Origin: Flavobacteriales bacterium UBA5040
Lineage (GTDB): Bacteria > Bacteroidota > Bacteroidia > Flavobacteriales > Weeksellaceae
Direction of reading: 5' to 3'
DNA: 64,000 nucleotides
Assembly: GCA_002415135.1 (NCBI GenBank)
Contig: DIBY01000022.1
Span: 208,113-272,112 of the forward strand
Each line of letters begins with the position of its first letter. The first letter of the stretch is position 1. Positions 45,664 to 54,711 of this stretch are shown here, in pieces. The notes below the pieces were generated by a model. The model searched no databases. It was not told the origin of the DNA and worked only from the letters and a program-made list of their open reading frames with translations. The translations under genes and the position numbers were made by a program.

Positions 45664-45921
45664 ATGATAAGTATAGTAGCTCACGACCTAGGCGTGGGCT
45701 CACTTATCTGTTGCACGGTATACCAGTACCTCTATTATGGATATGTTGAGACCCACGCTGTTTTGTATGCAGTCTTCTCAATTTCCTAAGCTTAACTTTT
45801 ATCGATGATATCAGGAATCAGTTTCTATTTTGATATGCAAAATTCTCGCTGGATTCTGACTGACATGTACAGTGGTTGCGCAACCATTGCGGCTTTATTG
45901 CTTTGCTGGAATCAGGTTTAA
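45664..45921 (+). pseudogene. Broken small membrane protein
   Basis: One reading frame is open from ATG 45664 (MISIVAHDLGVGSLICC and onward, 41 codons) to a stop at 45787. After a second stop at 45793 it stays open from 45805 (MISGISFYFDMQNSRWILTD and onward, 38 codons) to 45919. Both halves encode hydrophobic helices (about VGSLICCTVYQYLYYG, LYAVFSIS, CATIAALLLCW). They look like one three-helix protein of about 85 residues interrupted by two close stops. Two separate tiny genes are the alternative. The rest of 45499-46452 shows only repeats and a hairpin. Confidence 0.4.
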
Positions 45922-46269
45922 AAAACCTTTTATTAAATTTTTTATTTCATATCATTTTTTCAAGGATTTGTCTTTAGGAGGGAAGTAGTTTTTTTTCATC
46001 ATCTGTGTTTTTGCTTTCCTCTAAAGCAAGTCTGATTAATTTCTTTTATTTCAATCCATTATTGTTGATGGAATCTGCGAACCATTAAAATGGTTGAAAT
46101 GGGAAATTCGACATAGGCAAACAAAAGAAACAATCCCGATGGGAGCTGTGGCTGAGCGGAGTCGAAGCCATAAGCGTATTTATAAACAATAAATCAAAAA
46201 GCCAAAAATGAAAAATCTACAATTAAGAAGTCCATAAGCCCCAAAGGAGGTAACAGGTGAGCGTCTCCC

Positions 46270-46364
46270 ACATCAAGCATCAAACATCAAACATCCAGCA
46301 TCAAACATCAAACATCCAGCACCCAGCATCTAGCACCTCGCACCCCACATCCCACACCCCACAA
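46270..46364 (+). repeat. Short degenerate tandem repeat (CATCAAA/CATCCAG)
   Basis: About a dozen units of 7-8 bp such as CATCAAA, CATCCAG and CACCCCACATC run through this stretch. They grade from CATCAAA at the left to CACCCCA at the right. A GAGCGGAGTCGA hairpin with arms TGGCT and AGCCA lies upstream (46149-46170). Confidence 0.7.
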
Positions 46365-46372
46365 CAAAAAAA

Positions 46373-46411
46373 GCTCTTTCCATCAAGTTTGCAGACCGGA
46401 ACGGAAAGAGC
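46373..46411 (-). terminator. Hairpin upstream of the TlpA-SusCD operon
   Basis: GCTCTTTCC (46373-46381) pairs perfectly with GGAAAGAGC (46403-46411). On the minus strand it is followed by seven T residues, the form of an intrinsic terminator. No minus-strand gene reaches it. It may instead act in the leader of the gene that starts 42 bp downstream. Confidence 0.45.
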
Positions 46412-46452
46412 GGAGTCTTTAATAATGTATCACTAAAAACCTTTACAAAACT

Positions 46453-47745
46453 ATGAAAAAAAAGTTTTGCAGGGATCTTCTTTCCCTGGCTGCGGTTGGG
46501 CTGCTTTTTTTGCAGGTTCCAGCGCAGCAACCTTTAAAGATCGGCGCCACGGTGCCGGAAAGCGTTTGGAAATCTCCCTTACAATTGATCAATGCTTCCC
46601 AAAAAACCACCACCCTTAGTAAGGATCGAGATAAATTGATCCTGTTGGATTTCTGGGCGACTTGGTGCAGCGGATGTTTGAAGAATTTTCCTAAAATGGA
46701 AGCGCTCGAAAAACAGTTTGGCGACCGGTTGAAGATTGTTCCGGTCACGAAGGAAAGCAGAGCCACGCTGGAAAAATTCTTTGCGACTAAAAATGGACAA
46801 CGCTTCAAGCATATTGCCTCGGTGACCGAAGATGAGCTTCTCAGCAAAGTCTTTCCATATCATGCGATACCCTTTATCGTCTGGATTCAAAATGGACAGG
46901 TCATCAATACGACCGATGCTGAACAGGTGACGGCAAAAACGATTGGAGAGATCTTACAGCAAAAAACTTCTTCCCTGCAAACCGTGCTGCAAATCAATCG
47001 CAAACGGCCGCTAATGCTCGCTGAGCAGTTTGAGTTGGAGAAAAGCACGCACCTGAGGCATTACGCGCTGCTGTCCAAAGGCCGCATTCGGGCGATTCCG
47101 CCAGGCTCCGGTTTTCATCTCACGGAGGACGGAGTGGTTTATGGAAGACAGATGACGAACGTGTCGCTGATGAATGTATTCCGTGTCATAGGATATGAAC
47201 TGTTTCGTGAACAAGGAGATTTGTTCAGTGAAAAAAGGATCACCAATTTGGTGAAAGACCCTGCGCAGATCGACTTTACCATTGCGCAGGAAGAAGATTC
47301 CGTAGACGCATTATTGTATAATTTTGAATTTATAGTTCCCTTACAAGAAGCGGATTCGCTGTATTCACAAATGTTGAAGAGCCTGAGTGCTCATTCGGGG
47401 TTCGTGGCTACTATAGAAATGCTGCCTAAAAAATGTCTGATTCTTAAAAGAATTTCTAACACCGACCCCATGGCGACCCAAGGTGGAATATCCACTGATT
47501 CTTTTTTTAAAAATCCATCCTTCCTCCGCAACCAAAGTTTAGAAACGCTGATTGCAGCGCTGAATGTCAATTCTCAATTTACAGTGTTGCCTGTCGTAGA
47601 TGAGACGGGTTATAAAGGTAAGGTGGATCTGAATCTCGGAACAATATCGGATCTGGCTTCGCTCAAAAAAGCACTCTACCGACACGGTTTGGATTTGGTG
47701 GAAGGGGACCGAATGATCCGGATGCTGGTGGTTACAGACCGGTAA
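46453..47745 (+). CDS. Secreted TlpA/thioredoxin-like protein with C-terminal extension
   Basis: The 430-residue product has a signal peptide (cleavage near AQQ, about residue 25). A TlpA-type thioredoxin domain carries the redox motif WCSGC (C72 and C75) and a cis-proline segment HAIPFIVW. A 240-residue C-terminal extension of unknown fold follows. The active-site dipeptide SG instead of GP is unusual. It is the first gene before SusC and SusD and probably cotranscribed (42 bp gap). A periplasmic disulfide or maturation role for the uptake system is inferred from this linkage. Confidence 0.82.
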   Translation: MKKKFCRDLLSLAAVGLLFLQVPAQQPLKIGATVPESVWKSPLQLINASQKTTTLSKDRDKLILLDFWATWCSGCLKNFPKMEALEKQFGDRLKIVPVTKESRATLEKFFATKNGQRFKHIASVTEDELLSKVFPYHAIPFIVWIQNGQVINTTDAEQVTAKTIGEILQQKTSSLQTVLQINRKRPLMLAEQFELEKSTHLRHYALLSKGRIRAIPPGSGFHLTEDGVVYGRQMTNVSLMNVFRVIGYELFREQGDLFSEKRITNLVKDPAQIDFTIAQEEDSVDALLYNFEFIVPLQEADSLYSQMLKSLSAHSGFVATIEMLPKKCLILKRISNTDPMATQGGISTDSFFKNPSFLRNQSLETLIAALNVNSQFTVLPVVDETGYKGKVDLNLGTISDLASLKKALYRHGLDLVEGDRMIRMLVVTDR

Positions 47746-47787
47746 GGTGCACTCAATAAGACAACAATAATCTAAAATAATCAAATC

Positions 47788-50700
47788 ATGAAACAGATTT
47801 TAACAGGGTCACTTGTGCTGGTCTCAGGCTTGTTTTTTGCACAGCAGACGCTTACGGGCACCGTTATCGAAGAAGGTACACAGAAACCCTTGCAAGGCAT
47901 TACCGTCAGCGACCCAAAAGGGAATAGGGTTGCCGTTACCGACCGCCAAGGCGTTTTCGTTATCACGCTACCTGCTTCAGCGGCAAAACTTCGTTTGTCA
48001 GGATCGGGCTACGAAGCTCAGGAAATCGAAGTGACGGTGCCATTCCCAATAGATATGAAGATCACGCTCTTGCCCAAAATAAAAGATATTGAGGGCGTTA
48101 CGGTGCTTACAGGATATCAGAAAATTTCAAAAGAAAGAGCGACCGGTTCGTTCTCAACGGTATCGGCGGACCTGCTGTCAAAACAGGTGACGACGAACAT
48201 TATAGAGCGGTTGCCGGCACTTGCGAATGGGATTGTGCTCGATTACGCCACGACGGGCACACCGCAATTGATGGTAAGAGGGCTGAGCACCATGCAGGGA
48301 CCGAAAAATCCGTTGATCATTCTGGACGATTTCCCTTATGAAGGCGATCTCAATACGATCAATCCCGAGATGGTAGAAAGCATAACGGTCCTGAAAGATG
48401 CCGCCGCTTCGAGTATTTGGGGTGCACGGGCGGCCAACGGAGTCATTGTGATCACCACCAAAAAAGCCGGACTTCGGCAGCCGTTGAAAGTGGAGGTGAC
48501 TGCCACCACCACCATCAGTGACAAGCCTGACCTTGATTATATCCGGCAGATTTCCAGTGCAGATTTTGTGGAAGTAGAACAGGAAATGTTCAGTCGCGGC
48601 TATTATGACAGTGATATCAATTCGCCGAACCACGCGGTATTGACGCCAGCGGTGGACTTTTTGAATCAGGAGAGAAAAGGACTGATCACCGCGGCAGAAT
48701 TGCAGTATCAACTGAATCTGCTGAAGCAGATAGATGTTCGGGATCAGTACAAAAAGTACATGTATCAACCTGCTCAAAACTTGCAGTATGCGGTGAACGT
48801 TTCCGAAGGAGGTCCCAAACTGGCGTGGACTACGGGATTGGGGTATGATGATAATACGGGCAGTGTGGGAGAAGAATATCAGAGGATGAATTTCCGACTG
48901 CAGAATACCTGGAAGCCGGTCGAATCTCTAACCATCTCGACGGGTGTTTTATTTACAAACACCCGCAGCCGGTCTGGTCGAAGTGGCTACGGTTCAGTTA
49001 ATGTCAAAGGGAACTGGAATGTGCCGTACCTCCAGTTTGCGGATGAGGCAGGTCAACCGCTGGTGGTTTTTTCGGGCTATGATCAGCACTATAAAGAAAG
49101 CAGTGCTACGGCCGGACTGTTGAACTGGAATTATTATCCACTCAACGATTGGGAACAGGTGACCAATACTAATAATAATGATGAACTGATTTTAAACGGG
49201 TCGTTGCGGTATAAGATCATCAAGGGTCTGGAGGCTGAGGTGAAATACCAGTACCAGCAAAGCAAAGGCGTGCAGTCGGGTTTATTTGGAGCACAGAGTT
49301 ATTACGCCAGAAACTATACCAATACTTTTGCGCAGGCTGATACGCAAGGGAACCTCCAGTTTAAAGTTCCTAAAGGCGGTATTCTTGACCGGTCGCAAAT
49401 GGCCTCTGAAATCAATAATCTTAGAGGTCAGCTTAACTATCAGTATCGCTCGGAAAACCATGAGGTTGTCGCCATTGCAGGAGCCGAAACCCGGGCGACG
49501 GATATTCATTACGAAGGAAACCGCTATTACGGATATAACGAGATCACCCGCAGCTCCATCAATGTGGACTATACGCAGCAGTATCCTTCTTTTGTGACAG
49601 GCGGAACCGGTTTCATTCAGAATGGGCAGTCGATGCGCGATCGGAAAACCCGTTTTGTTTCTTTGTATTCGAACGCTGCCTATACCTATGATCGGAAATA
49701 TACCATTTCGGGAAGTATCAGACGGGATGCGAGTAATCTGTTTGGACTTAAAACAAATGATCAGTGGAATCCGTTCTGGTCCGCGGGCATGGCCTGGAAA
49801 GTTTCCGACGAGAACTTCTATGCTGCGTCGTGGTTGCCGACGCTTAAACTACGAGGCTCTTATGGATTTAATGGCAATATCGACCCAGCAATGGTAGCGG
49901 TGACGACCATCATCTATGATTCGAATCCGTCGATTATTACCGGAACGCCTATGGCGCGCATTGACCAGTATTACAATCCCAACCTGCGGTGGGAAACTTC
50001 CCGTATTATTAATGTGGGACTGGATTTTTCCAGTCAAAACAATCGAATTGGCGGGTCGGTAGAATTTTTCACCAAGAAAGGCAGTAATTTATTTGGTGCG
50101 GCACCGCTGGATTATACGACGGGTATCACTACGTTGTTGTGGAATGTAGCAGGCATGCAGGGGAAAGGGTTAGATGTAGAATTGAAAACAACGAATATCG
50201 AAACGAAATCCTTTCAGTGGCGAACATTGTTGAATTTCAGTCAGTATCGTGATGAGGTGACGAATTATTACCGTCAGAATGCCTTTGCCAGCAATTATGT
50301 GAGCGCCAATGGCTCGTTGCTTCCGATCACGGGTGTTGAAGGGTTGCCGGTCTATTCGATGTTTGGATATCAATGGGCGGGACTTAATCCGGAAACTGGG
50401 AATCCAAGAGGTTATCTGAACGGCGAGCTCAGTGAGGATTATTCGGCGATCACGGGGTCCGAAAAAGGAATCGGGGACCTCCAGTATTTTGGATCAGCGA
50501 TTCCGACGACGTATGGGTCGCTGCTGAATTCTTTTTCGCTGAATGATTTCACTTTAGATATTGGCCTGACCTATAAATTAGGATACTGGTTCCGACGAAG
50601 TTCTGTGGATTATACCGATCTGGTGATGAGCCGCAACGGACACAGCGATTTTGCGAAGAGATGGCAACAGCCTGGCGATGAACGCTGGACCGATGTGCCG

Positions 50701-50991
50701 TCTTTTAATTACACGCTGGATTCCGCCCGGGACTTATTTTACAATGGCTCGAGTGTACTGATCGAAAGAGCAGATCACGTGCGGCTGCAGTTTTTAAATC
50801 TGAATTATCAACTGAAATCCTCCAGGTGGGCGAATTTGCCGTTCACCAGCATGCAGATTTTCTGTTCTGCTAATAATTTGGGGATCCTATGGCGTGCCAA
50901 TACGCAGCACCTCGATCCGGATTACAGCTGGGGAAATGCGTCCTTAAAACCGGTCACTACTTATTCACTGGGCTTCCGGGCTCAATTTTAA
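47788..50991 (+). CDS. SusC/RagA-family TonB-linked outer-membrane transporter
   Basis: The 1067-residue product has a signal peptide and an N-terminal carboxypeptidase-regulatory-like domain (TGTVIEEGTQKPLQGITVSD). The plug domain contains MVRGLSTM and the family-typical VLKDAAASSIWGARAANGVI (about residues 198-217). A long 22-strand barrel ends in YSLGFRAQF. SusC proteins import oligosaccharides, peptides or other large nutrients with a SusD lid, powered by TonB. The SusD gene follows after 10 bp. The substrate cannot be read from the sequence; no glycoside hydrolase is linked. Confidence 0.95.
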   Translation: MKQILTGSLVLVSGLFFAQQTLTGTVIEEGTQKPLQGITVSDPKGNRVAVTDRQGVFVITLPASAAKLRLSGSGYEAQEIEVTVPFPIDMKITLLPKIKDIEGVTVLTGYQKISKERATGSFSTVSADLLSKQVTTNIIERLPALANGIVLDYATTGTPQLMVRGLSTMQGPKNPLIILDDFPYEGDLNTINPEMVESITVLKDAAASSIWGARAANGVIVITTKKAGLRQPLKVEVTATTTISDKPDLDYIRQISSADFVEVEQEMFSRGYYDSDINSPNHAVLTPAVDFLNQERKGLITAAELQYQLNLLKQIDVRDQYKKYMYQPAQNLQYAVNVSEGGPKLAWTTGLGYDDNTGSVGEEYQRMNFRLQNTWKPVESLTISTGVLFTNTRSRSGRSGYGSVNVKGNWNVPYLQFADEAGQPLVVFSGYDQHYKESSATAGLLNWNYYPLNDWEQVTNTNNNDELILNGSLRYKIIKGLEAEVKYQYQQSKGVQSGLFGAQSYYARNYTNTFAQADTQGNLQFKVPKGGILDRSQMASEINNLRGQLNYQYRSENHEVVAIAGAETRATDIHYEGNRYYGYNEITRSSINVDYTQQYPSFVTGGTGFIQNGQSMRDRKTRFVSLYSNAAYTYDRKYTISGSIRRDASNLFGLKTNDQWNPFWSAGMAWKVSDENFYAASWLPTLKLRGSYGFNGNIDPAMVAVTTIIYDSNPSIITGTPMARIDQYYNPNLRWETSRIINVGLDFSSQNNRIGGSVEFFTKKGSNLFGAAPLDYTTGITTLLWNVAGMQGKGLDVELKTTNIETKSFQWRTLLNFSQYRDEVTNYYRQNAFASNYVSANGSLLPITGVEGLPVYSMFGYQWAGLNPETGNPRGYLNGELSEDYSAITGSEKGIGDLQYFGSAIPTTYGSLLNSFSLNDFTLDIGLTYKLGYWFRRSSVDYTDLVMSRNGHSDFAKRWQQPGDERWTDVPSFNYTLDSARDLFYNGSSVLIERADHVRLQFLNLNYQLKSSRWANLPFTSMQIFCSANNLGILWRANTQHLDPDYSWGNASLKPVTTYSLGFRAQF

Positions 50992-51001
50992 AATTAAGAT
51001 C

Positions 51002-52339
51002 ATGAAAACAATTACTATTTTATTCAAACTGGCGCTGCTGTTGCTTTTGCTGAACTGTAGCCGTTTCCTGGAAGAAAAATCGGACTCGTCGCTGGCGACT
51101 CCTGAAACGTTAGCCGATAATCAGGCGCTGCTCGATCGCTACGGAGCTCTTGGATCGAATGCAACGGGGGGCGAAATCTCGTCGGATGACATTTACGTAA
51201 CGGATGCGGATTTTAATACGATGCCGTACGAAGCTCAAAAAAGATTGTATACCTGGCAACCTGCTTATGTCTCGTTGTCAACGGGCAGTGACTGGGAAAG
51301 CTGCTACGGACGGATTAATATTTTCAATACTGTGCTTTTTAATTTAAAACAGTATCAGATCGGAAATTCCGATAATGTAGAGGGGCAGGCGCTGGTATTG
51401 CGGGCTTCCGTTTATTTAGAAGCGGTGTCTTTGTGGGGCGTTGCGTATGACAGCCGTACAGCAGCGTCTCATCTGGGACTGCCACTGCGGCTGGATCCGG
51501 ATATGAATGTGCCCTCGGTTCGGTCTACTTTACAGGAGACCTATGCGCTGATCTTAGCTGATCTGCATCGCGCCGTACCATTACTTCCGACGACGCAACT
51601 GGCGGTGAGCAGACCTTCTAAAGTAACGGCTTTGGGATACCTGGCAAGAACGTATCTGTACATGGGTGATTATGCGAAAGCGCTGCAATATGGTCAGGAA
51701 GCTTTGTCGCACTACAGCACGCTGCTGGATTTTAACACCTTGAACCCCACTGCTTCTTATCCGATCAAGGACCGCAATGCAGAAGTGTTGTTACCCACGT
51801 CGATGGCGTATTCGCCTTTTCTGGCTACGGCCAAAGCGAAAATTAAGGAGTCTTTTTATCAGTCCTATGATTCCAATGATCTGCGTAAAAAGCTTTATTT
51901 TAAGATCCTCGCTAATGGTGAAATTTTGTTTAAAGGAAACTACTCCGGAAGCTCCGGTCGCATGACCTGTCTCGCAACGGATGAACTTTATCTGACGGTA
52001 GCGGAAGCTCAGGCTTATTTGGATGATCCCGTCAGCGCGATGTTGACGCTGAATCAATTATTAAGCAAGCGATGGAAAACAGGAACGTTTATTCCCTTAA
52101 CGGCGGCAACCAGCGCAGAGGCGCTACAATTGATCCGAACAGAGCGGCGGAAGGAGATTCTTTTTCGCGGATTGCGATGGGCTGATCTCAAACGCTATAA
52201 TCGGGAAGGAGCGAATATTACCTTGACGAAAACCATTAACGGACAGGTTTTTACCTTGCCACCAAATGACTTGCGGTACGCGATTGCGATTCCGGAAGAT
52301 ATTATTGCAATGACGGGAATGGCACAGAATCCGAGGTAA
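51002..52339 (+). CDS. SusD/RagB-family surface lipoprotein
   Basis: The 445-residue product has a lipoprotein signal ending at C19 (LLLLNCSRFL) and the SusD pattern of an N-terminal loop with FLEEKSD. TPR-like helices follow (YLARTYLYMGDYAKALQYGQ, about 214-233). The C-terminal block has RTERRKEILFRGLRWADLKR (about 379-398). It forms the substrate-binding lid on the SusC pore at the cell surface. It is smaller than many SusD proteins, which fits the peptide/small-ligand type, though this is not decisive. Confidence 0.93.
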   Translation: MKTITILFKLALLLLLLNCSRFLEEKSDSSLATPETLADNQALLDRYGALGSNATGGEISSDDIYVTDADFNTMPYEAQKRLYTWQPAYVSLSTGSDWESCYGRINIFNTVLFNLKQYQIGNSDNVEGQALVLRASVYLEAVSLWGVAYDSRTAASHLGLPLRLDPDMNVPSVRSTLQETYALILADLHRAVPLLPTTQLAVSRPSKVTALGYLARTYLYMGDYAKALQYGQEALSHYSTLLDFNTLNPTASYPIKDRNAEVLLPTSMAYSPFLATAKAKIKESFYQSYDSNDLRKKLYFKILANGEILFKGNYSGSSGRMTCLATDELYLTVAEAQAYLDDPVSAMLTLNQLLSKRWKTGTFIPLTAATSAEALQLIRTERRKEILFRGLRWADLKRYNREGANITLTKTINGQVFTLPPNDLRYAIAIPEDIIAMTGMAQNPR

Positions 52340-53030
52340 CTTTCTAGGTCGGGTAGAGCAGATGTTTTTTATACCACGACACTTTATAACGCTCTGTTGT
52401 CATTCCGCAGGAATCCCAATAGTTGAAAGGGAGGGCAATGCAAGAGATTCTTTCAGAATGACAAGAATCGGTGTTTTTTGACATTCTTTTTTTATACCAT
52501 GACCTTTTATAACCCTCTTTTGTCATTCCGCAGGAATCTCAACAGTTGAAAGGCGGTAATGCAAGAGATTCTTCCAGAATGACAAGGATACGTGTTTTTT
52601 GACATTCCTTTTTTTATACCATGACACTCTATAACCCGCTGTTGTCATTCCGTAGGAATCTCAACAGTTGAAGCGAGCATGGGCGATAATAGCGAAGAAA
52701 GCTTCCTCCCTTTAGGGTTGGGGCAGAGAAGCTTTCTGGTGAAAAAAAATCCAATTTCTACTAATGCAACTGACTTCTAGGTCGGGTAGAGCTGATGTTT
52801 TTTATACCACGACACTTTATAACCCCCAGTAGTCATTCCGCAGGAATCTCAACAATTGAAGGGCAAGGTAATGCAAAAGATTCTTACAGAATGACAAGGG
52901 TAGGTGTTTTTTGACATCCTGTTTTTTATACCATGACACATTATAACCCTCTATTGTCATTCCGCAGGAATCTGAATAGTTGAAGGTTGGGTTAATGTAA
53001 GAGATTCTTACAGAATGACAAGTATTAAAC
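52340..53030 (+). repeat. Repeat cluster downstream of susD
   Basis: Full copies of the long hairpin (GTCATTCCGCAGGAATCTC...GAGATTCTTCCAGAATGAC) lie near 52398, 52525, 52833 and 52960. One hybrid copy near 52645 contains the GAAAGCTTC stem-loop around CTCCCTTTAGGGTTGGGG (52694-52740). Units are joined by a conserved AT-rich spacer with ATACCATGACA. No gene is seen. Confidence 0.85.
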
Positions 53031-53062
53031 AAAAAAAGGTGGGCTGCTTGGCCCACCCTTTT
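53031..53062 (-). terminator. Intrinsic terminator after the minus-strand operon
   Basis: GGTGGGC and GCCCACC pair perfectly around a six-base loop, followed on the minus strand by seven T residues. It lies 14 bp after the stop of the small exported protein gene. Confidence 0.85.
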
Positions 53063-53075
53063 GGTTAGTAATTAA

Positions 53076-53405
53076 TTAGGGTGCAGGTTTGTACCCTTCA
53101 GAGATCGACAGGACCTGGCTGTTGGTTCTGTTTCCCAAGGTCGCATTGAGGGTGCTGCCTGTGGGAACGGTTATCTGACAAGGGCGGATTTGTAATGATC
53201 CGCACAAAACACCGTCATCGTTCGCAGTGCTCCAGTTGGATGCCTGCTTGAAGGAACCTTCTGCCATATCATCACTCACATAGTAATGAATAGTAGAGGC
53301 GCGATCTGCTGACTTTTCAGCCAGCGTGAAAGACATGGTGAGCGCGACTGTCAATAGAGCAACAACGCCCATGAAATTGATTTTGAAAAACGATAGTGTT
53401 TTCAT
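53076..53405 (-). CDS. Small exported protein, DUF6520-like
   Basis: The 109-residue product has a long signal peptide (FMGVVALLTVALTMSFTLA, cleavage near residue 29). The mature part of about 80 residues has SNWSTANDDGVLCGSLQIRP followed by CQITVP. The two cysteines spaced by about nine residues resemble small exported DUF6520 proteins of Flavobacteriia, but the match is not certain. It lies downstream of a MauE/DoxX membrane protein gene after a 191-bp gap. A disulfide in this protein could depend on that protein or on the TlpA-like protein, which is inference. Confidence 0.55.
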   Translation of the reverse strand: MKTLSFFKINFMGVVALLTVALTMSFTLAEKSADRASTIHYYVSDDMAEGSFKQASNWSTANDDGVLCGSLQIRPCQITVPTGSTLNATLGNRTNSQVLSISEGYKPAP

Positions 53406-53596
53406 AATACTGGTCTTTTTTTAATCAAAAAAGATTGCCTTAAAAACTTTAATGGTTGTAAAATAGGTATTCTATCAGAGGATAGACGGTCTTCCAGAAT
53501 TTCGTTTTGGAAGATTACAGGTTTTTAAACTGTTGACGTGCAGCAGGATTTTTCATCCTGACTTTAAAGTGATTTTGCGCAAGAATCATTATTCTA

Positions 53597-54019
53597 CTAG
53601 GTTTTTTTCTGAGCTGTTTGAAAGACATACGCACCCAAACCAATCCCAAGAAGAATTACAGTGTAAATCAAATTTTCTTTCCAACTGCTCTTTTCAAAGA
53701 GTCCAATGCAGGTGCACGGCGGATTTTCAATGACAACAAGTACATACCCAATATAGGTCGCAAACACGGCCATCAACAGGCTGCTCCCTAGGAATCCCAT
53801 ACTTCTGGTTCTGTAGAAACATAATAGACCTGCGACCAAAAGTTCGGTACCAATGATGACATAAGAAATAATATCAGAAGTGGCAGTCAGAAGAGGAGAT
53901 TGTGCCAACTGCAGTTGAAAGTTTTTAAAATCTAGGATTTTTAGAACAGCTGCGCGGCAAAGTATCACAATAAAAAGGCTGGCTACGATGAGCGGCAGAT
54001 ATTGAATTGTTTTTTTCAT
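53597..54019 (-). CDS. MauE/DoxX-family redox-associated membrane protein
   Basis: The 140-residue product has four membrane helices and, between helices three and four, the loop NPPCTCIGLFEKSSWKENL. This matches the C-x-C-x-G...W pattern of MauE-type proteins. MauE-like proteins act in disulfide handling of exported partners. It lies 17 bp after the end of the frameshifted lipoprotein gene and probably shares its transcript. The 191-bp gap after it contains an inverted repeat TCTTCCA...TGGAAGA. Confidence 0.82.
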   Translation of the reverse strand: MKKTIQYLPLIVASLFIVILCRAAVLKILDFKNFQLQLAQSPLLTATSDIISYVIIGTELLVAGLLCFYRTRSMGFLGSSLLMAVFATYIGYVLVVIENPPCTCIGLFEKSSWKENLIYTVILLGIGLGAYVFQTAQKKT

Positions 54020-54036
54020 GATGGTCTTTTTTGACT

Positions 54037-54412
54037 TTAGGCAGGATATAGTAAAATCCAGCGTACTTTTTTGCCACAGTAGGTTGGCATCAGTAGGTCT
54101 TTTGAAAGCGGTTGGGTGGTGGTGATGTCACCTGCGATTTTCCACATGCCGCTGACCGGACATTTCTTACCCGATTCTACGATGAGGTTAGCTTTTTCCA
54201 TGGTCATCCATTTATAAGAGTTGGGCTGGCGGTATTTTCCAGTTATCGCGGTCCTTGGGGACGTCTTTTGGAGGGTCTTTTTGATCGTCATCAAAAGAAC
54301 TGACCTCGACAGGCAGGTTTTCGCTGGGCTTCAGGACTTCATCCTGTTCTCGGCAGGCACAAAGTGAATTAAGAGTTAGTGCTAAGATTAAAAGTAAGTT
54401 AAACGTTTTCAT
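54037..54412 (-). pseudogene. Lipoprotein gene interrupted by an apparent single-base frameshift
   Basis: The first frame starts at 54412 with a lipobox (NSLCAC) and runs through KPSENLPVEVSSFDDDQKDP to DRDNWKI, then stops at 54212. Removing one A from a run of four (TTTT at 54235-54238 on the plus strand) turns this into DNWKYRQPNSYKW. The frame then joins an open stretch reading MEKANLIVESGKKCPVSGMW onward and ends at 54037. The restored protein would be about 125 residues with three or more cysteines. The cause may be a real mutation, phase variation or a sequencing error. Confidence 0.7.
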
Positions 54413-54711
54413 TGTAAGGATTGTTAAGTGGTTAATAATCCCGGCCGGTTGATTGAATTCTACCAGCGAATTTAGAGTCGGTTTTGGTCTTAAAAAAGGG
54501 AACGGTGAAGTGATTTGTGAATTGACCTGCTGAAATTTGTGAATTTCCGCAGCGGTTTTTTCGCAAGAAAATCAGTGTTTATCGTTGATTGTTTCAGCTG
54601 TGGAGTGAGGAGAGCGCTGCTTACTTTTTTTATGGTGCAATCAAAAGCTTTTTTATTAAATTTGATTACTGCACGATGAGTTGATTATCAATCTTTTAAT
54701 ACCGTTTTGCT

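Noticed and set aside
45679..45699. IS200/IS605-type end hairpin (GCTCACG-ACCTAGG-CGTGGGC)
   Set aside because: The hairpin looks like such an end, but it lies inside a long open frame encoding a membrane helix and no transposase or second end was found.
48178..48777. 199-codon minus-strand open frame inside susC
   Set aside because: It is antisense to a conserved SusC plug region and has no recognisable protein features.
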